The notes beneath the pieces were generated by a model. It was not told the origin of the DNA. It worked only from the letters and a program-made list of their open reading frames with translations, and made no database searches. A stretch of DNA of 44,395 nucleotides from Halorussus litoreus (GTDB lineage Archaea; Halobacteriota; Halobacteria; Halobacteriales; Haladaptataceae), in NCBI RefSeq assembly GCF_003382685.1, contig NZ_QLVG01000050.1, positions 1 through 44,395 on the forward strand, given 5' to 3'. Positions 32,215 to 39,868 of the stretch are shown here, piece after piece (positions within the stretch are counted from its first letter, which is position 1; the number at the start of each line of letters is the position of its first letter). The position numbers and the translations under genes were made by a program.

Positions 32215-32412
32215 TCATCCCGCGACGACCAGAACCAGGCGAGCGAAGACGAACAGCATCGTCGCGATGCCGAGCGTCACGAACAGGACGTTCTCGGCCG
32301 TCGGGGAGCCGGGTTCGATGGGTCCCCGTTCGCGGCGGTCGGGTTCCTCGTCGGGGTCGTCGCCCTCCGCGTCCTCGCCGACCTCGTCGATGTCGTACTT
32401 CCACTCCGACAT
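32215..32412 (-). CDS. small single-helix membrane protein (DUF7312-like)
   Basis: A 65-residue protein with an acidic N-terminus (MSEWKYDIDEVGEDAEG) and a C-terminal membrane helix (about residues 44-63). It resembles the conserved haloarchaeal DUF7312 family in my memory. The start is supported by a TATA-like ATCCTTTTGACG about 22-33 bp upstream. It lies between pyruvate kinase and the NfeD-like gene on the same strand; a functional tie to the SPFH/NfeD pair is only positional. Confidence 0.7.
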   Translation of the reverse strand: MSEWKYDIDEVGEDAEGDDPDEEPDRRERGPIEPGSPTAENVLFVTLGIATMLFVFARLVLVVAG

Positions 32413-32551
32413 GGCTTGGGGTAGCAGGTCGAACGTCAAAAGGATTGGCTACGGGGTGCGATTGCAAGTGGGCTGTCCTGTGGCTGCGAAAGTCGGAGCA
32501 AACAACCGGTAGAAAGCCCGCGCGAGTGCGCGGCCCTTTCAGTCCCACCCG

Positions 32552-32632
32552 GTAGTTAGTGTCACCGAGCGCGTCCCCGTAGTTAGTGTCACCGAGCGCG
32601 TCCCCGTAGTTAGTATCACCGAGGGCGAAAAG
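32552..32632. repeat. 27-bp tandem repeat, three copies
   Basis: Copies at 32552-32578 and 32579-32605 are identical (unit begins GTAGTTAGTGTCACCGAGCG), and a third at 32606-32632 diverges after about 20 bp. It lies in the 294-bp gap between the pyruvate kinase stop and the DUF7312-like start. There are no spacers, so it is a minisatellite and not a CRISPR. Confidence 0.9.
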
Positions 32633-32706
32633 TCGAACGGTCAGGTCGGGGCGAGTCAGACGGTTAGGTCGGAGCGGGTCGCGTCGAAGACTACGCTTGC
32701 TGTCGG

Positions 32707-34458
32707 TTACGGCCGGTCGGCGTGGGTCACGTCGCCCTCGTACACCACGCCGCGCTCGGCGTCCAGCGTGACGGTGTCGCCGTCGTGGATGGCCGGGTCG
32801 AGCGGCGCGCCGCTGACCATCGGTACGTCGAGCTCCCGCGCGATCATCGCGGGGTAGCCCGTCATCCCCGCCCGAGCGTCCACGATGCCGACGAGTTTGC
32901 CGGGATCGCCGTCGAACTCGCCGTCGAACTCCGGCTCGATGGCGAGGATCGACCCGTCGGCCACGTCCGAGAGGTCGCCGGTCTCCGTGCGGGCGACCGG
33001 GCCGGCGATCCGGCCGCGGACCACGCTCCGGCCCGTGGCGATGGTCTCGGCCGCGACGTGGACCTTCAGCATGTTGGTCGCGCTGGTGCCCTCCAGTTCC
33101 GACATCATGCCCGAGAGTACGACCACGGTGTCGCCGCTGTCGGCCGCGCCCGCGTCGAGGGCGGCCTGCACCGCCTCGTCGATGACGTTGTCGACGCCAG
33201 ACGAGAGCGGCGTGTAGCGCGCGTCGACGCCCCACGAGAGCGCGAGTTCCCGGCGGACCCCATCGTTCGGCGTGGCCGCGACCACGGGGACCGCGGGCCG
33301 GAACTTCGCGACCTTGAGCGCGGTGTAGCCCGACTCGCTGGCGGCCACGACCGCCGACGCGCCGATGTCGCGGGCGAGGTAGCGCGCCGACCGCGCGAGG
33401 GCGTCGGTCCGGGCGTCGTCGGCGGGCGGGACGCGCTGCTCGCGAATCTCGTCGTACTCCGCGCTCTCCTCGACGTCCCGGACGATGCGGTCCATCGTCT
33501 CCACGACCCGCACCGGGTGGTCGCCGATGGCAGTCTCGCCCGACAGCATCACGGCGTCGGTGCCGTCGAGCACTGCGTTCGCCACGTCCGAGGCCTCAGC
33601 GCGCGTGGGCCTGCGTGCGTGGACCATCGAATCTAGCATCTCGGTCGCGGTGATGACCGGCGTGCCGGCGCGCTGGCACTGCCGGATGATGCGCTTCTGG
33701 ATCATCGGCACGTCCTCCAGCGGGCACTCCACGCCGAGGTCCCCGCGCGCGACCATCACACCGTACGCGGCGTCGATGATATCGTTCAGGTTCTCGACCG
33801 CGCCGCGGCGCTCGATCTTGGCGACGATGGGCAGGTCCGCGCCGAGGTCCTCGAGCACCTCGCTAACCTCCAGCACGTCCGCGCCGCTCCGGACGAAGCT
33901 CGCGGCCACGAAGTCGACGTCCTTCTCGGCGGCGAGTTCGAGGTCCCGGCGGTCCTTCTCGGTCACCACGTCGAGGTCGAGCTCCACGCCCGGGACGTTG
34001 ACCCCCTTCCGGCTCCCGAGGTCGCCCCCGGACTCGACGCGGGCGACGACCGAATCCTCGCCCTGGACCTCCTGGACAGTCGTCTCGATTCGCCCGTCGT
34101 CGAGCAGGATGCTGTCACCCGGTTCGACGTTGGTGACGGAGTAGCTCAGCCCGACCTCCTCGGGCGTGGCGGTGTCGCCCGCCACGAAGCGGACGGTCGA
34201 GTCGGTTTCGAGGTGGATCGGGTCGTTGACCTCGGCGGTCCGGATCTCGGGTCCCTGGAGGTCGAGCATCACCGCGAGCGGGTCGGTGGTCGAGGAGTCC
34301 ACGTCGCGCACGCGGTCGACGATTTCGGCACGGTCCTCGCGACTGCCGTGGCTCGCGTTCAGCCGCGCGACCGACATCCCGGCCTCGGCGAGCCCTCGGA
34401 TGGTTCGCCGGGAGTCGGAGGACGGTCCCAGCGTACACACGATCTTCGCGCTTCTCAT
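32707..34458 (-). CDS. pykA: pyruvate kinase with C-terminal swivel-like domain
   Basis: A 583-residue glycolytic enzyme, converting PEP and ADP to pyruvate and ATP. It starts with MRSAKIVCTLGPSSDS; the catalytic barrel carries RLNASHG, KIERRGAVEN and MVARGDLGVE, followed by the TEMLDSM segment; the allosteric C-domain follows (about residues 340-470). An extra domain of about 100 residues (480-583) resembles the phosphohistidine swivel domain of PEP synthase (GMTGYPAMIARELDVPMVSG) but has tyrosine (Y535) where the catalytic histidine would be. This extra domain is known in some bacterial pyruvate kinases. The start at MRSAK is 27 bp from a GGGTTTTTGCC element. Confidence 0.95.
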   Translation of the reverse strand: MRSAKIVCTLGPSSDSRRTIRGLAEAGMSVARLNASHGSREDRAEIVDRVRDVDSSTTDPLAVMLDLQGPEIRTAEVNDPIHLETDSTVRFVAGDTATPEEVGLSYSVTNVEPGDSILLDDGRIETTVQEVQGEDSVVARVESGGDLGSRKGVNVPGVELDLDVVTEKDRRDLELAAEKDVDFVAASFVRSGADVLEVSEVLEDLGADLPIVAKIERRGAVENLNDIIDAAYGVMVARGDLGVECPLEDVPMIQKRIIRQCQRAGTPVITATEMLDSMVHARRPTRAEASDVANAVLDGTDAVMLSGETAIGDHPVRVVETMDRIVRDVEESAEYDEIREQRVPPADDARTDALARSARYLARDIGASAVVAASESGYTALKVAKFRPAVPVVAATPNDGVRRELALSWGVDARYTPLSSGVDNVIDEAVQAALDAGAADSGDTVVVLSGMMSELEGTSATNMLKVHVAAETIATGRSVVRGRIAGPVARTETGDLSDVADGSILAIEPEFDGEFDGDPGKLVGIVDARAGMTGYPAMIARELDVPMVSGAPLDPAIHDGDTVTLDAERGVVYEGDVTHADRP

Positions 34459-34498
34459 GGGTCGGCGTACGCCCGTCCGTGGCAAAAACCCCCGGTGA

Positions 34499-34550
34499 TT
34501 CGTCCGGATTTACTCGCGACTAGATTGTTTAGCTAGCCGCAATCGCCTTA
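34499..34550. promoter_or_regulatory. divergent promoter region pykA / GYD gene with two CTAG sites
   Basis: The region between pykA (minus) and the GYD gene (plus) contains CGCCTTATTCC about 25-35 bp upstream of the GYD start, an AT-rich ATTGTTTAG, and CTAG tetranucleotides at 34520-34523 and 34533-34536, only 9 bp apart. Confidence 0.45.
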
Positions 34551-34575
34551 TTCCATCGCCCCGAAGGCGACAGAT

Positions 34576-34860
34576 ATGCCGAAGTACGCCTCGCTGGTCG
34601 ACGTGCGCAAGGACTTCCAGAACCCCCAGGAACTCACCTCGATCTGGGGCGACATCCGCGCCGACCTCGAAGAGTTCGACGCCGACCTGACCGACACGTA
34701 CGCCGTGCTCGGCGAGTACGACTTCCTCGTCATCATGGACGCTCCGGAGCGCGACGCCGCGTATCAGGCCGGCATCGCGCTGGAACGTCACGGCCTCGAC
34801 GCCCAGACGATGGAGATCCTCCCGACCGAGCAGCTCGCGCAGGTCGTCGAGGACGTTTGA
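34576..34860 (+). CDS. GYD-domain protein
   Basis: A 94-residue protein of the GYD family (alpha/beta ferredoxin-like fold, named for the Gly-Tyr-Asp motif, here GEYDF at about residues 46-50). The molecular role of the family is not established. It is divergent from pykA, and its own end overlaps sequence repeated in the hairpin that follows. Length and composition are normal. Confidence 0.85.
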   Translation: MPKYASLVDVRKDFQNPQELTSIWGDIRADLEEFDADLTDTYAVLGEYDFLVIMDAPERDAAYQAGIALERHGLDAQTMEILPTEQLAQVVEDV

Positions 34861-34861
34861 A

Positions 34862-34915
34862 GTCGTCGAGGCCGTCTGCGGTCGACGGCCGTCGACCACA
34901 GACGGCCTCGACGAC
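34862..34915. repeat. 54-nt hairpin immediately after the GYD gene
   Basis: Arms 34862-34878 and 34899-34915 are perfectly complementary (17 bp), and the inside 34880-34897 is itself a perfect 18-bp palindrome, so the whole element folds with one C-A mismatch. It begins 2 nt after the stop codon. The first 10 bp of the arm (GTCGTCGAGG) also occur at the end of the coding region. Confidence 0.85.
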
Positions 34916-34953
34916 GGCAGGTCGGAGCCCCACGTGACGGCAGCCAGAATCCG

Positions 34954-35730
34954 CTACGCCGGCTTGCGCGCCCGCATCAACACCTTCACGTTGCTGAACT
35001 CGACCACCTCGTCGTCCTCGACTTCGACCTCGTAGGCGTCGGCGGCCTCCGGCGTCCGGACCAGTTCGTCCAGTCGCTCGCGGTCGGCCGCCAGCGGGTC
35101 GGTCCGGTCGACCCAGTCCGCGAAGTCGAGGTCGATGCGGCCGACCGTCGACACCTCGATTTCGAACCCCCCGTCGCGGAGCCACGCCGCCCACTGTGAC
35201 TGGGGATGGGCCTTCACGTGCGAGCCGTCCCGCAGGGTCTCGAACCGGTCGGTGAAGTCCGCGAGCTCCGAATCCTCGGGCGCGGCCACGTCCTCGAACG
35301 CGAACGTCCCGCCGGGCGCGAGCACTCGATAGACTTCTCGCACGAACGCTTCGGGGTCGGGGAAGTGATGAGCAGCGACTCGGCAGGTCGCGGCGTCGAA
35401 GCTCCCGGTGCGGAACGGCAGCCGCTCGGCGTCGGCCACCGCGCCCGCGACGGGAAAGTTCGCGGTCGCGGTTCGGACCATCTTCGGGGTCGCGTCGGCC
35501 GCGACCACGCTGGGGACGCCCGCCTCGACGAGCGCGTTCGCGGTATGGCCCGCGCCGCAGGCCACGTCGAGCGCCCGCGAGGCGTCGGCCGACCACTCTG
35601 CCAAGGTGTTCAGGTCCTCGCCCGCGCGATGCACGTCGCTCGCGAGGTAGGCGTCGGCGGCCTCGTCGAACGACGACATCGCCTCGCGCTTGGCGTCGCG
35701 TCCGGCGTCCTGCCCGCCGTCGGAGTTCAT
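34954..35730 (-). CDS. class I SAM-dependent methyltransferase
   Basis: A 258-residue protein with a Rossmann-fold SAM domain: ALDVACGAGHTANALVEAG (motif I, about residues 53-71), VAADATPKMVRTA (motif II), LPFRTGSFDAATCRVAAHHFPDP (motif IV region) and VLAPGGTFAFED (motif VI). It belongs to the broad UbiE/COQ5-like Methyltransf_11 group. The substrate cannot be told, and the neighbours (GYD gene, MetRS gene) do not help. Confidence 0.9.
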   Translation of the reverse strand: MNSDGGQDAGRDAKREAMSSFDEAADAYLASDVHRAGEDLNTLAEWSADASRALDVACGAGHTANALVEAGVPSVVAADATPKMVRTATANFPVAGAVADAERLPFRTGSFDAATCRVAAHHFPDPEAFVREVYRVLAPGGTFAFEDVAAPEDSELADFTDRFETLRDGSHVKAHPQSQWAAWLRDGGFEIEVSTVGRIDLDFADWVDRTDPLAADRERLDELVRTPEAADAYEVEVEDDEVVEFSNVKVLMRARKPA

Positions 35731-35837
35731 ACAGGACGGTGAATATCCGACGGTATGGGTGTGCCGGTGCGCGCAAGAATCGTGAGTGACGGATGCAGTC
35801 GACGGAACTGCAAATGGGAGAAGACCCGCGGAACCCG

Positions 35838-37940
35838 CTACCGCACCTTCGTCCCGGGTTCGCTGTCGCCGTGAGTCGTCAGCAGGTCGGCGTCCTCGCC
35901 GGCCGCGAGCACCATCCCGTTGCTCTCGACGCCGAACAGTTCGGCCTTTTCGAGGTTCGCTACGACGACGACCTTCGTGCCAGGTAGCGCGTCGAGGTCG
36001 TGGAGCTGCTTGATGCCCGCGACGATCTGGCGCGTCTCGACGCCGATATCGACTTCGAGGCGCGCGAGGTCGTCCGCGCCCTCGATGCCCTCGGCGCTCT
36101 CGATTCGACCGACTCGGACGTCGAGGTCCTGGAACTCCTCGAAGCTGATGCGCTCGTCCGCGATGGGTTCGATGTCGGTGTCGTCGGTCATGGATTCGTT
36201 CTCCTCGCTTTCGTCGGATTCGTCCGCGTCGTCCTCAGTTGCTTCGGTCGCGGCCGCGACCCGCTCTTCGAGCTTCTCGTTGAGTTCCGCGACGCGGTCG
36301 TCCTCGATCTTCTCGAACAGCTCGTCGGGTTCGCCGAACTCGCCCGGCGGGGATTCGAGACAGGCGTCGAGGGTCGCGTCGTGGACCGACCCGTCCTCGC
36401 CGAGCTGCTCCCAGAGGGTCTGGGCCTTCTCGGATAGGATGGGAGCCGAGAGGACCGCGACCGCCTTGGCGATCTGGACGCAGTCGTAGATGACCTGCTC
36501 GGCGCGGTCCGGATCGTCGTCGGTGAGGTGCCACGGCTCGTTGCGCTGGATGTACTCGTTGCCGAAGCCGGCCAGCGCGACCGCGGCGTCGCCAGCTTCC
36601 TTGAGCGAGTAGTCGTTGATGGCCGCCGCGAAGTCGTCGACGGCCGCTTCGATGCGTGACTCGACCTCCGCGGAGGTCTCGGCGTCGGGCGCGCCGTCGT
36701 AGTTCCGGGCCGCAAAGAGGAGGCTCCGGTAGACGAAGTTGCCGAGCGTGCCGACCAGTTCGCCGTTGACACGGTCCTGGAACTTCTCCCACGAGAAGTC
36801 CACGTCGTGCTGGAAGCCGCCCGTGGTGGTGAGGTAGTACCGGACGAGGTCGGGGGCAAGGTCCTCGTCGAGATAGTCGTCGGCCCACACCGCACGATTC
36901 CGACTGGTCGAGAACGCGTCGCCGTCGAGGTTCACGAACCCGCTGGCCATCACCGCGCGGGGCTCGTTGTAGCCCGCGCCGCGCAGCATCGACGGCCAGA
37001 AGATGGTGTGGTGTTGGATGATGTCCCGGCCGATGACGTGGATCAGTTCGCCCTCGCCGTCGCGCCACGGCTCGGCCCAGTCGAAGACGTCCGGCCCGAC
37101 GCGCTCGCTGTACTGCTTGGTCGAGGAGATGTACTCGATCGGTGCGTCGACCCAGACGTAGAGGACGAGGTCCGACGGCGTCTCCCCCTCTTCATCTCCG
37201 GGGTAGTCGATGCCCCAGTCCATGTCGCGAGTGATACACCAGTCCTGCAGGCCGCTCTCGATCCACTCGCGGGGCTGGTTCTTCGCGTTGCTCGTCCCTT
37301 CGAGCCGGTCGAGAAAGTCGGTGAGGTAGTCGGCGAACTCCGAGACGCGGAAGAACTTGTGGGTGCGCTCGCGGTACTCCGCGGGGTTGCCCGAGATGGT
37401 GGAGACGGGCTCTTCGATCTCGCCGGGTTCGAGGTGGCGGCCACAGCCCTCGTCGCACTCGTCGCCGCGGGCCTTCTCGCCGCAGTAGGGGCAGGTCCCC
37501 TCGACGTATCGGTCCGGGAGCCACTGGTCGTCCTCGGGGTCGTACGCGACCTGGATCTCCTTCTCGTAGACGTACCCCTTCTCGTCGAGCGTCCGGACGA
37601 TGTCGGTCGTGAGTTCGGTGTTGGTCTCGTCGTGGGTGTGCCCGTAGTTGTCGAAGTCGACGTCGAACTTCGGGAACGTCTCCTCGTACTTCTCGTGGTG
37701 GTCGAGCGCGAACTCCTCGGGCGAGACGCCGGCCTTCGTGGCGTTGACCGCGACCGGGGTCCCGTGCATGTCCGACCCCGAGACGAACGCGGTGTCCTGT
37801 CCGAGCGTCTCCAGCGCGCGGGCGTACGCGTCGCCGCTGACGTACGTCCGGAGGTGGCCGATGTGGAGGTCGCCGTTGGCGTACGGCAGTCCACACGTCA
37901 CCACCGCCGGATTCTCCGTGGGGAAGTCGTCGTGGCTCAT
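35838..37940 (-). CDS. metG: methionyl-tRNA synthetase
   Basis: A 700-residue class I aminoacyl-tRNA synthetase. The HIGH motif is in GDLHIGHLR (about residue 26), zinc knuckles in CPYCGEKARGDECDEGC (about 145-161), the KMSKS-equivalent loop reads FSTSRNR, and the C-terminal tRNA-binding OB-fold (about 595-700, FQDLDVRVGRIESAEG to GEDADLL) is fused to the same chain, separated by a Glu/Asp/Ser linker. It charges initiator and elongator tRNA-Met. The ATG at MSHDDF is chosen: a Shine-Dalgarno AAGGAGG lies 10 nt upstream and a TATA-like element further up. An ATG three codons upstream is also possible. Confidence 0.95.
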   Translation of the reverse strand: MSHDDFPTENPAVVTCGLPYANGDLHIGHLRTYVSGDAYARALETLGQDTAFVSGSDMHGTPVAVNATKAGVSPEEFALDHHEKYEETFPKFDVDFDNYGHTHDETNTELTTDIVRTLDEKGYVYEKEIQVAYDPEDDQWLPDRYVEGTCPYCGEKARGDECDEGCGRHLEPGEIEEPVSTISGNPAEYRERTHKFFRVSEFADYLTDFLDRLEGTSNAKNQPREWIESGLQDWCITRDMDWGIDYPGDEEGETPSDLVLYVWVDAPIEYISSTKQYSERVGPDVFDWAEPWRDGEGELIHVIGRDIIQHHTIFWPSMLRGAGYNEPRAVMASGFVNLDGDAFSTSRNRAVWADDYLDEDLAPDLVRYYLTTTGGFQHDVDFSWEKFQDRVNGELVGTLGNFVYRSLLFAARNYDGAPDAETSAEVESRIEAAVDDFAAAINDYSLKEAGDAAVALAGFGNEYIQRNEPWHLTDDDPDRAEQVIYDCVQIAKAVAVLSAPILSEKAQTLWEQLGEDGSVHDATLDACLESPPGEFGEPDELFEKIEDDRVAELNEKLEERVAAATEATEDDADESDESEENESMTDDTDIEPIADERISFEEFQDLDVRVGRIESAEGIEGADDLARLEVDIGVETRQIVAGIKQLHDLDALPGTKVVVVANLEKAELFGVESNGMVLAAGEDADLLTTHGDSEPGTKVR

Positions 37941-37950
37941 ACTATCCAAT

Positions 37951-37957
37951 CCTCCTT
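37951..37957 (-). promoter_or_regulatory. Shine-Dalgarno sequence of metG
   Basis: Minus-strand AAGGAGG ends 10 nt before the chosen ATG. Good Shine-Dalgarno sites are rare in this mostly leaderless window. Confidence 0.6.
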
Positions 37958-37961
37958 CGCG

Positions 37962-37973
37962 GGTGTAAAACCC
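37962..37973 (-). promoter_or_regulatory. TATA-like element for metG
   Basis: Minus-strand GGGTTTTACACC lies 22-33 bp upstream of the ATG at 37940. If it is used, transcription would start at or just before the Shine-Dalgarno site. Confidence 0.4.
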
Positions 37974-38175
37974 GCCGATTTCCGTGTTCGGGCATCGTCA
38001 CTGGGTGTCGATTCGATACAGTTGTCGAGCGGTTCGACCGCCGAGATTCGACCGTCGAGTCGAGTTTCGCCACCGCGAGAAGCCGTCCGCGTGTCACGGT
38101 CCGGCGGGTCCTCCCGACGTTACGCGTTGCTCCGCGAGCGCATACGCATAGCGCGGGCGGATGCTGTCGAACGGC

Positions 38176-38203
38176 CGAGCGCGCGGACGTGTCCGCGCGC
38201 TCG
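38176..38203. repeat. 13-bp-arm hairpin in the metG upstream region
   Basis: CGAGCGCGCGGAC at 38176-38188 pairs perfectly with 38191-38203, with GT between. It lies more than 230 bp from both flanking genes and has no T-tract. Confidence 0.75.
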
Positions 38204-38309
38204 ACCGCTTCGGGTCGAGTGAACCGTGACTGGCACGCCCGAGAGTTGGGCGGCCCGATAGTTAAGCGTTCGTCCGGCGTACAAACCCGGCACGTCTTCC
38301 GATGGGCAA

Positions 38310-38370
38310 CTTCGACACGTCCCCGCCGCCGGGCCGCGAATCACCGTCCGACGGCGAGGACGTGTCGAAG
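38310..38370. repeat. 13-bp inverted repeat abutting the propeller-gene TATA box
   Basis: CTTCGACACGTCC at 38310-38322 is perfectly complementary to GGACGTGTCGAAG at 38358-38370. After one mismatch pairing resumes for five bases (CGCCG with CGGCG). The right arm ends at the first base of the TATA-like element. Confidence 0.75.
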
Positions 38371-38379
38371 TATATATTA
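38371..38379 (+). promoter_or_regulatory. TATA box of the propeller / PH-domain operon
   Basis: TATATATTA lies 51-59 bp upstream of the GTG start at 38430, implying a leader of about 30 nt. It is the most AT-rich TATA box in the window. Confidence 0.65.
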
Positions 38380-38429
38380 GACCGATTATGAAAACCCTGA
38401 TTACGGATATGTGAGTACGCGGAACCAAC

Positions 38430-39854
38430 GTGACATCCCTGTCGTCCGACCCACCGGATGGTTCGGCCGTGCTCAGCCGCCGGAGGATGCTCCGCTCGGG
38501 AGCCGTCCTCACCGGGGGTAGTCTCGCGCTTGGCGGAACGGCAGTCCGGCCGGCCTCGGCCGTCGGAGAGGACAGCTGGCCGATGCAGCGCTTCGATCCC
38601 GGGAACACGGCGTACGACCCCGACGGCACCGCGCTGAAGAGCGACGCGACGGTTCGCACGGCGATGACCGCCCCGGCCGGGTTCGGCAACGATTACCTGC
38701 TGGCCGACGGCACGGCGTACGTCTACGACGCCGACGAGGGGAGCGTGATCGCCATCGACCTCGTGACCGGCGATTCGCTGTGGACGAACGAGATCGCCGA
38801 CCAGCAGGTCGTCCCGGAGTTAGTCGAAACCGACCTGCTGGTCTGCCGGTCGGTCGACGGGCCGACGTACGTCCTGAACCGCGACACCGGCGAGGTCACG
38901 GCCGAGTTGGCGACCCCGCGAGGCTTTCACCTCGGCTACGCCGGGGGCGCAGAGTGGTTCGCTCCGACGGTCGACGGACGGGTAGTCGCCGGACGGGCGA
39001 CCGCCGAGGAGTTTCGCTGGACCGCCGACATCGAGGGCATCGGCTTCCGGCCGGCCGTCGACGGCGACCGCATCTACGTCGCGACGGTCGCGGGCGTCGC
39101 ACCCGAGGACGTGAATCTCGAATCCCCGAACGAGATGGACGCCTCCGGGCGGCTGTACGCAATCGACCGGTCGGACGGCTCCGTGGTTTGGGAGGTCACC
39201 CACGACGGCGTCGGCGTCAGGCCGGTCGCGGTCGCCGATGGACAGGTCTACTGGCCCCGAGCCGACGGCACGCTGGCGGCCTACGACGCCGAGACCGGCG
39301 ACGAGCAGTGGACGTTCACCGGCAAAGGCGGATTCAACGCCGCGGTCGCCGTCACCGACAACGCGGTGCTGGCGGGCAACGACGACGGCCGACTGTACGG
39401 CATCGACCGCGAGTCCGGCGACCAGTTCGCCCAAGCCGGAATCGGCGAGCGAGTGCGCGGCGCGCCGGTCGTCCTCGGGCGCACGATGTTCTTCGGCACG
39501 GACGACGACGCGGTGTACGCCTACTCGCTCGACGACGGCGAGGTACTGTGGGAGTTCGAGACCGACGCGCCCGTCCGGTCGCTGACCGCCGGGGACGAAC
39601 ACGTCGTCGTCGGCTCGACCGAGCGCTGCTACGTCATCGGGCCGAGCAGCGGCGTGTCGACTGGCGGCACGGAAGACGGTGGAGGTTCTGACGCAACCGA
39701 GACCGGGGACGGTGAGGAGACCAATCGCGGGTTCCTGACGAACGACCCCGACTCCGAACTGTCGTTCCTCGACGATCCCGTGACGCTGACGTGGGCCGGA
39801 ATCGCGGTCTCGATCGTGGGCATCGTGATGCAACTGATCGGCGAGCAAACCTGA
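38430..39854 (+). CDS. Tat-exported PQQ-type beta-propeller with C-terminal membrane helix
   Basis: A 474-residue protein. A Tat signal (RRRML at about residues 17-21, hydrophobic to about 37) is followed by a beta-propeller (about 50-405) of PQQ-like repeats, with recurring segments such as VIAIDLVTGDSLWTNEI, LYAIDRSDGSVVWEV, LAAYDAETGDEQWTF and VYAYSLDDGEVLWEFETD. An acidic linker and a C-terminal membrane helix (about 450-468) follow. It is a surface protein; enzyme activity is not implied, since many such propellers are scaffolds. The start is GTG, because the Tat motif must be preceded by residues and no ATG is in frame upstream. It forms an operon with the PH-domain gene. Confidence 0.85.
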   Translation: MTSLSSDPPDGSAVLSRRRMLRSGAVLTGGSLALGGTAVRPASAVGEDSWPMQRFDPGNTAYDPDGTALKSDATVRTAMTAPAGFGNDYLLADGTAYVYDADEGSVIAIDLVTGDSLWTNEIADQQVVPELVETDLLVCRSVDGPTYVLNRDTGEVTAELATPRGFHLGYAGGAEWFAPTVDGRVVAGRATAEEFRWTADIEGIGFRPAVDGDRIYVATVAGVAPEDVNLESPNEMDASGRLYAIDRSDGSVVWEVTHDGVGVRPVAVADGQVYWPRADGTLAAYDAETGDEQWTFTGKGGFNAAVAVTDNAVLAGNDDGRLYGIDRESGDQFAQAGIGERVRGAPVVLGRTMFFGTDDDAVYAYSLDDGEVLWEFETDAPVRSLTAGDEHVVVGSTERCYVIGPSSGVSTGGTEDGGGSDATETGDGEETNRGFLTNDPDSELSFLDDPVTLTWAGIAVSIVGIVMQLIGEQT

Positions 39855-39868
39855 TTCGAGAGGAGACA

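Larger units (their letters stand above)
37941..38429. other. 489-bp intergenic region with two inverted repeats
   Basis: This gap holds the metG promoter on the left, a 13-bp-arm hairpin at 38176-38203, a wide inverted repeat at 38310-38370 and the TATATATTA element of the beta-propeller gene. No gene of reasonable size is supported. A minimal ATG-initiated 8-codon frame (38388-38414) precedes the propeller start. Confidence 0.55.

Noticed and set aside
32552-32632. A short CRISPR-like array
   Set aside because: The repeats are contiguous without spacers and there are no cas genes; it is a tandem repeat. The same holds for 40545-40629.
36807-38222. 471-codon plus-strand frame antisense to the methionyl-tRNA synthetase gene
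   Set aside because: Shadow frame; the minus strand carries HIGH, zinc and tRNA-binding motifs.
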